From contig JAPWDM010000001.1 in assembly GCA_035578155.1 (NCBI GenBank), positions 3,848,172-3,912,171 on the forward strand: a DNA stretch of 64,000 bases, in the 5' to 3' direction. Positions 58,022 to 64,000 of the stretch are shown piece after piece. Below the pieces are notes generated by a model. The model did no database searches. It saw nothing but the letters and a program-made list of their open reading frames with translations, and had not been told where the DNA came from. The stretch comes from Brachynemurus nebulosus (Eukaryota; Arthropoda; Insecta; Neuroptera; Myrmeleontidae). Within the stretch, counting starts at the first letter, position 1, and every line of letters begins with the position of its first letter. The position numbers and the translations under genes were made by a program.

Positions 58022-58330
58022 TTGTGGAATAATCTGTACCAACCAGTTTATGGCCTAGCTTGCTTTCTAATAAAACTAAAATATTTGATAAAAGAGGGAA
58101 TATTCGTCCAGGATTTCTATAGCTGCCCAATTATGACCCACCTGTTTGGGGGCCCCGTTCAAGTATTACAGTTTTATTATCCAATCAAGCCTATAACACG
58201 AGTGACTATGAAGCTTGAAAATATATTATGCAAACGAAAGCCTATAACACGAGTGACTATGAAGCTTGAAAATATATTATGCAAACGAAATTCTGACTTT
58301 TTACCTGCCAATTTGGTACAAGCAGGTTGA
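58022..58330 (+). pseudogene. 102-codon frame with exact 51-bp tandem duplication
   Basis: The frame is open from ATG 58022 to TGA 58328. It contains a perfect in-frame duplication of 17 residues (starting PITRVTMKLENILCKR), produced by a 51-bp direct repeat at 58188-58238 and 58239-58289. Surrounding composition is low in G+C and no domain is recognised. The duplication keeps the frame, but with such a short unit that is weak evidence for coding. Confidence 0.2.
58188..58289. repeat. Perfect 51-bp tandem duplication
   Basis: Two identical units beginning AGCCTATAACACGAGTGACT, with no mismatch. This indicates a very recent event. Confidence 0.95.
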
Positions 58331-59112
58331 GTGAGATTTATTTTTTAAATTTAATAGATTTGAGCGTTACTTTATGGTATTCCATATTTGTTATTAGTAA
58401 ATAAAAACACCTTACTTTGCAAAATACCACTTTCAATGTATATAAAAACTCATATGAGATATGTTTCGGTCAATATGACCATTCTCAGTCGTGTAAAGAC
58501 TACATTCGGATACATGTCTATTTATTCTTAGCACAAATCAATTTTTGGTTATTTTAAGCGAGTTGTGTTGACATATGAAATAAAGCCAAAAAAATATTTT
58601 TAAATAAAAAGTTACATTCTTTTCCCGTGTGCGATTTTGTTTCACAGTTCACAAAATATTAATTAAAATTTTGCATCAATTAAAATAAAATACGATTTGT
58701 TTAAATACTTGAATTTTTTTTTTTTCATCACGTATTATCACAAATTCAAATGATTTATGACTTAAAAATTTGACACTATTACTAAATAATAATAATACAG
58801 TGCATACTTCTTTTTGAAATGTGTCAGTTATTTTTAGATAATTGTACTATAAAATTTTAATTTAATATTTATTATTAATTATTATTAAATTGGTTGAGCA
58901 AATCGGAAATGATAGTATTTGTGAAATAATATTTAATACATATATCCTGGCCTCACTCAAATATCATAATTTTAAAAAAAAATTGTATTTAAATTTTTAG
59001 TAAGTACCAGTTTTGTTAATTAGTGACAAACAGAAGAAATACTGGTTTTTAAAAACTTCGAATTTTCACTGGTTAATTTTATTATTAATAGAATTGTATA
59101 AATTTTAATAAG

Positions 59113-59356
59113 TAACGTAAAAGCCCCCATTATGGAACGGTATCTAATACTGGAACAGTTTTGACATTTACATATTAATGAAGTTATTTCTGAAAGAAAC
59201 GTCTGATAACAAAAATTATTATTAATAGAATGATTATTTTTCAATTTAAATTCGCCTCGCATTTAATGTTTCCTTACTTAATTAAAGAAATATATATGTA
59301 AATGTAAAAACTGTTCCAGTATTAGATACCGTTCCATAATGGGGGCTTTTACGTTA
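59113..59356. mobile_element. 244-bp TA-target MITE with ~62-bp near-perfect ends
   Basis: ACGTAAAAGCCCCCATTATG at 59115 is exactly complementary to the sequence ending at 59354. The match continues through GGAACGGTATCTAATACTGG and AACAGTTTT with a single mismatch before TACATTTACAT. TA flanks both sides. It is the youngest-looking short MITE here. Confidence 0.9.
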
Positions 59357-59850
59357 CCTATAAAAAATTAATTTGAAATAATTTTTTTCTGTATCGTTCT
59401 GACCAATGCGGGCAATCTTACCATTGCCGATAATGGTTATAAAACTATATAGTAAATTATATAATGGCACTTGACATAGTTAAGGAGGAAAATGTAAAAA
59501 ATTAACAACACATATTAATTTTTTTTTACTGTTCAGAAATCCTAGTCTCCACTTAAGTTTAAATGTGGGCTACGTATACTGCAATCAAATTTTATAATTA
59601 TTGCGGGCAGTGATACAATCGCCCGTACTAGTTGGATCGCGTCTTTACCAATTTTTTCATTTTTGGTATGCCATTTACTAATTCGTGAAACCAGACGTAC
59701 CTAATATTTTTTTTGTAGAAATATAGCTTAAGGCTTTCTTCTTAAATAATGTAAATAGTCGAAGATTAAGATAAATATAGGTACAGGATTTTCAAAATAA
59801 TTTTGATTTAAGTACAAAATCAAAGAATACTATTTTTCAAGATAAAATTC
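59357..59850. other. Non-coding spacer
   Basis: No feature is recognised. Confidence 0.35.
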
Positions 59851-60132
59851 ATAAGGTTGTGCTTATATTGGATACGATTTCGTACGAACTTGTTTGCTTA
59901 AAAAGATACCTATATATCTATATTTAGACGAATTCGTATGACTTTGTCATCCAAACAAAGGAAAATATTAGATCATTAATGATTTGTAATTGCTTTTTCT
60001 CAGGTTTAGATTTCAAACTCGCATTAGAGTTGTTACTTTTGGGCTCTAAATACGAATTTTGCATCGGATCAAAATCGGTTTGTACGAACAGATTTTCATA
60101 GAAAATAATATCTAGTGTAACCGCAGCCTAAG
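59851..60132. mobile_element. Imperfect inverted-repeat MITE
   Basis: AAGGTTGTGCTTATATTGGA at 59853 and, on the minus strand, TTAGGCTGCGGTTACACTAG from 60131. Both are followed by TTCGTACGAAC / TTCGTACAAAC blocks. The arms are diverged and the TSD is not assigned. Confidence 0.5.
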
Positions 60133-63100
60133 TGTCTAATTTTAAAATTTCCCGGCGAAATCTACGAAAAACTTCATAAAATTTAGAATTTATTGCTGTG
60201 ACTACGTAATAAATTACATAATAATTTTTGTCGAGTTCAAGTTCACTTTTTTTTTTTTGTTGTGGCACTAATTTTGGTGCAAGTAGGTATGGGTTTCATA
60301 TTTTGAGTAAAAAAAAATTTTATACACATATATGAGTACTAATGGTTTGACAAGTTAAATAAAATTAACCATGTAATAGCCGTTTTATAGCGTCTGGCGC
60401 CGCTTATTTCAGTTAAAAGTTACCAGTGCAGTTCTCGTTAAATTGACTTTATTTTTTTAAATTTCATTAAAATTTTAATTAATTTTCTTATTTTTGTAAA
60501 TTAAATTAAATATTCCCCCCATTTCTTTTACGTTCTGGCTCTAATTTTTAGTTTAAAAAATTACATTTTTGTATTGCATGTCTGCTTTAAAGCAGTTTTC
60601 ATTACTAAATTGTTATTTTAAAATAATAATTTTTGATCCTTTAAGTGAAAAATTTCCTGTTTTCATACTTTGTAAAGTAGACGATGTTTGCCGATTAAAT
60701 TGATGGGCTTTTTGATCGGGTCTGAACGCTTACAGAATGAAAATTTATGAGTATTCGATAGGTTTTAAGTAGTTGATATCTTAGAGATTACGAGTAATTT
60801 ATAAAAAAAAAAGTCTGCTAGTTTGTTCTAATCTTTACTTTGACTTTGACTAAAAATATTTGGAAAAGCTCATTTTGTGATTAAAAAATATTTTCAAAAT
60901 AAAAAAATTGATATTCGGCTAATATTCACTGACTGTGGCTGATATTTTATATTTCGATATATTTCTTAGTTCTTAAATTGTTATAAAATACTGTATCTCA
61001 GAATTTGTTGATTTTATTTTTTAAATGTTAACCGAGGGCATCAATTTTTTCAAATTAAGTGTTGGTTTTCGGTGTGTCTTGGGGATTTCTCCAGTGGCTA
61101 TATGTTAAACAAGTAATTTTCTGTCCAATATCCAAAAATTATTTGTTAATCTTTCGAATGCTTTAGTGCGCTAACCGCCTTAAATACACTAAATATAGTA
61201 TTACAGAAAAGAAAAAAAATGTATTGTTAAAATAATTGTGGTTTTTATTTTACCTTCGTGTTACATTGTTCAGAAAAATACTTTAAAAATAACGAGTTGA
61301 TGTAGTAAGCTCTTAAAGAAATTATTTTTCTAAGAATAATTAAAATACCTAAGATAATATCAACATTAACAAAACACTAGTATTTGAAATTTTTAAAAAC
61401 ACTATCAAGAAATCAAGAAAAAAATAATGTTTGATCAAGGGTAACCGTGTATTGATAAAAAGTCAGTACTGTGCGATAAAGGATATCTGTGATTTTAACC
61501 AAAAAAAAAAATAAAAAATGTATTTATGAATAATTCATATTATGTAGACGAAAAAATTACAATTAAATTAAGCAAGTTGGTAATTTTAATTACGAGAAGA
61601 TAACAATTAATTCAAATAACTCTATTTTCATTGTTCAAGTGTAATTTAGAAAAAATTTAATAATATAATTTAAAATAACATTAATTTTCTTTAACACTAT
61701 AAATAATTTTCTTAACTAAAAACGGAACCCGGTAATTATTTTGTTCTTAAATACATATAAATTAATATTGATTTATGATTTTTATGATAATTTATTAATG
61801 AAAAGAAAATATTTCAAAAACTCAACAAAATATAATTCAAAACAAAACAAAAAAATTCATCTATTTTAAATACATACTCAACAGAACTATATCACCGATC
61901 ATTACATATTGTTATTCAATAATATTTTAGTGAATTTTTTTTTTTTTAAATAAAATTTACAACAGTAAAAATTTGCAGAAAAAAATATATATGTAATCAT
62001 TTTACATAAATTTCATTTTAAATTTAAATTATTCTCATATCAAAAATTACCATGTTGCTATATTTTATCTACAAATATGAATTATTCATCGACTGTTCGT
62101 CCGCCTTTGTAAACTGTTCACAAAAAAAAAATATTATAAAATGAAATAAAACCGGGATACAATTTTAATAAAACAAGAATACCGAACGGCAAAAAAAAAG
62201 TTCAGAAATAAATTGTCTGTCCAATATTAATATTGATAAGAAGTGCACTTAGATACTTAACCACAGAATGTATTGAATGCATTAAGAGAAACTATTAAGG
62301 CGGTTGGATTGCACCAAAAAAATCATGAAAATCAACAAAATTGGATAGATTTTATAATTGAAAAATTTCGTTAAATATTGATTAGGAAGCATACAATTGA
62401 GAAAATTGCATTATAAGTATGTCAAAATTAAAATTATGGGTATTCTAATGAAAAAAGGGGAACCTAAAATTTTGCATCATAATAATCCTCCCCCACCCAA
62501 AAAAAAAAAAAAAAAAAAAATTCAAGCGAAAATTTATTCTATGGGAAAATGTGATATTATTAGTTATAAGGCTGTTCACACACAGTAAGTATTGTTGAGT
62601 ACCTAAAGATTGATTGATTGGACAGCCTTTATAAACTTTAACCTTAATTAATTCAAACGGAATATCTTTGGAAACATTTTCTTGTCATATTTAAAATTGT
62701 GGGCCTCGTTTGGCTTGCGGACCGCACTTCGGGGGCCCATTCTTAAAGCGTTCTGTTCCCCTTATGACACACCTCACCCTAGAAAATCGCCGAGAGTTCG
62801 TAGAAGCACTGTATACGAAATTTAAAATCGAATAGTTAAGATCTGTGTTGAAAAGAATTATTGAAATGAAGCATGGAATTGCACAAAAAGTAGATTGTAC
62901 TAACCCAACTAGCTTAAATCACTTTTTTTTTTATTTGTAACTTTGAATAAAAGTTACTTTGGATAATTTCTTAACCAGGTACTATGATAAAAAATTTTTT
63001 TGTTTTATTTAATTAGTTGAAAAAAAATGTTATCGCTCCGAAAATTTTAATTGAAGCTATAATATCATGACGCGAAGAAGCATTTTAATTGCAACTGTTT

Positions 63101-64000
63101 CACCAGTTGTAATGCATGACCCAAATTAAAAGTACAAATTCTGTCCGAATAATGACGATTATATCATAACAAAAATTAATTATTATAAGGCATTATTAAT
63201 TATATATATATGTAAGTTAATAATTAATTTTAAAAATCCCCTCGTACGTTTTGAAGACTAATGAATGAGCACTTGTGTCGCATGTTATATACATTTATAT
63301 TACTAGTAGCTATAGTTTAGCTTTTTTTTTTAGAGCATACTTTCAGTGTCGTATACCACTTTAAAAATATATAAAATAATAAATTTTAAAAAGCTATCCA
63401 CCAACCTAGTCGCGTCAAGTGTTTTTTTGGTGAAAACGTAATATTTTTTCAATTATTAAATCCCTTGTTAAAAATAATGTGCTGTATGTTTATTTTTTTA
63501 GATGTAATTATAAAAAAAACATTCAGTTAAATGGATTTAAATGTTGTTATAGCAGCTATGAAAATAAATATATTTCGAAAATGCTTAAACACAATCGGCC
63601 ATTAAATGCCAATTTTAGAAAATTAATTTTTTTTTTTTTGTCGAAGTTATTCATTCATTTATCAAGAACCGTTTTGAAAAGATACCATCAAAACTTCTGC
63701 TAAAGAAGTGAAATTATTTAAATTTATTTACTGTGTTTTTTTAAATATTCGATTCTAAGAACTTTGGAATCGAAAAAATTACGATTGTAATTTTTATTTT
63801 ATTGTAAATTAAAATAACTATATAGATGGCACTGTAAGCCATTACATAAAAATTTTATAGATATTAAAATGTGTCTCGTCAGATTTTTTTTATTATTTTA
63901 TTGGGTTAGGAAAATTATAGCATAAAAAAATCCACTTTCGATTTTTATGGCTTATCATATTTTTAACATAAATGTCAGTGGGTATTGTACAAAAAATAAT
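60133..64000. other. Probable long first intron, remainder
   Basis: 3.9 kb of A+T-rich DNA with no exon supported on either strand. It holds the inverted block at 61054-61095, poly-A tracts (about 61501 and 62500) and a G+C-rich scrap at about 62700-62740 (GGGCCTCGTTTGGCTTGCGG) of possible element origin. Confidence 0.4.

Noticed and set aside
62397..62588. Frame with lysine run
   Set aside because: It depends on the poly-A tract near 62500.
1..64000. CRISPR arrays, operons, ribosome-binding sites, bacterial IS elements
   Set aside because: None seen; repeats are inverted or dinucleotide type and the DNA is eukaryotic in character.
1..64000. LTR retrotransposons, LINE reverse transcriptases or endogenous virus genes
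   Set aside because: No long terminal direct repeats and no reverse-transcriptase, integrase or capsid-like frames recognised on either strand.

Overview
This window looks like non-coding nuclear DNA from an arthropod, most likely an insect. It is strongly A+T-rich by eye and has long homopolymer and dinucleotide runs. It has no bacterial gene layout and no long open reading frames; the longest ATG-started frames are about 100-120 codons and almost all lie inside repeats. It is crowded with short, non-autonomous DNA transposons of insect type. The order of insect cannot be fixed from the sequence alone.

Host-gene signal is sparse. (i) On the minus strand at 24.59-24.94 kb there is a coherent 3' gene end: a pyrimidine-rich splice acceptor, a 19-codon terminal coding exon, a stop, and a 3'UTR with two AATAAA signals and a GU-rich downstream region. 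(ii) At 53.3-54.7 kb there is a GC- and CpG-richer island, probably a promoter or first-exon region. It holds two short ATG-started exon candidates on the plus strand (53741-53752 and 54640-54654), each ending at a GT donor in phase 0. The 9 kb that follow look like a large first intron. (iii) A tRNA-Ala(AGC)-like gene with intact A and B boxes and a T-run terminator lies at 44104-44175, inside a foldback element. (iv) A protein-like patch of unknown identity lies at 20.9-21.3 kb.

The rest is a mobile-element landscape. Elements with target-site duplications (TSDs) that can be read directly are: a 1.58-kb Mutator-like foldback at 29446-31023 (9-bp TSD); hAT-type elements at 28000-28637 and 51763-52562 (8-bp TSDs); a PIF/Harbinger-like element at 988-1783 (TAA); a TTAA-flanked element at 13826-14621; and many elements with TA target sites (8553, 9942/38153, 12221, 16948, 19972, 23330, 40788, 46524, 59113). 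Helitron-like 3' hairpin plus CTAGT ends occur at about 49.94 and 51.63 kb. Several elements are nested: 13826 in a TTTCTTTG palindromic repeat, 15606 in 15332, 16948 in 16591, and 23330 in 23271.

The most unusual pattern is that several unrelated elements of about 0.7-1.1 kb with TA target sites repeat their own terminal motif several times internally. Also notable is a dispersed repeat whose two halves (21976-22324 and 26243-26433) appear to be split at a TA microsatellite by a 3.9-kb segment bounded by inverted ACAGGGTGTAAA ends; that segment contains the minus-strand gene end.
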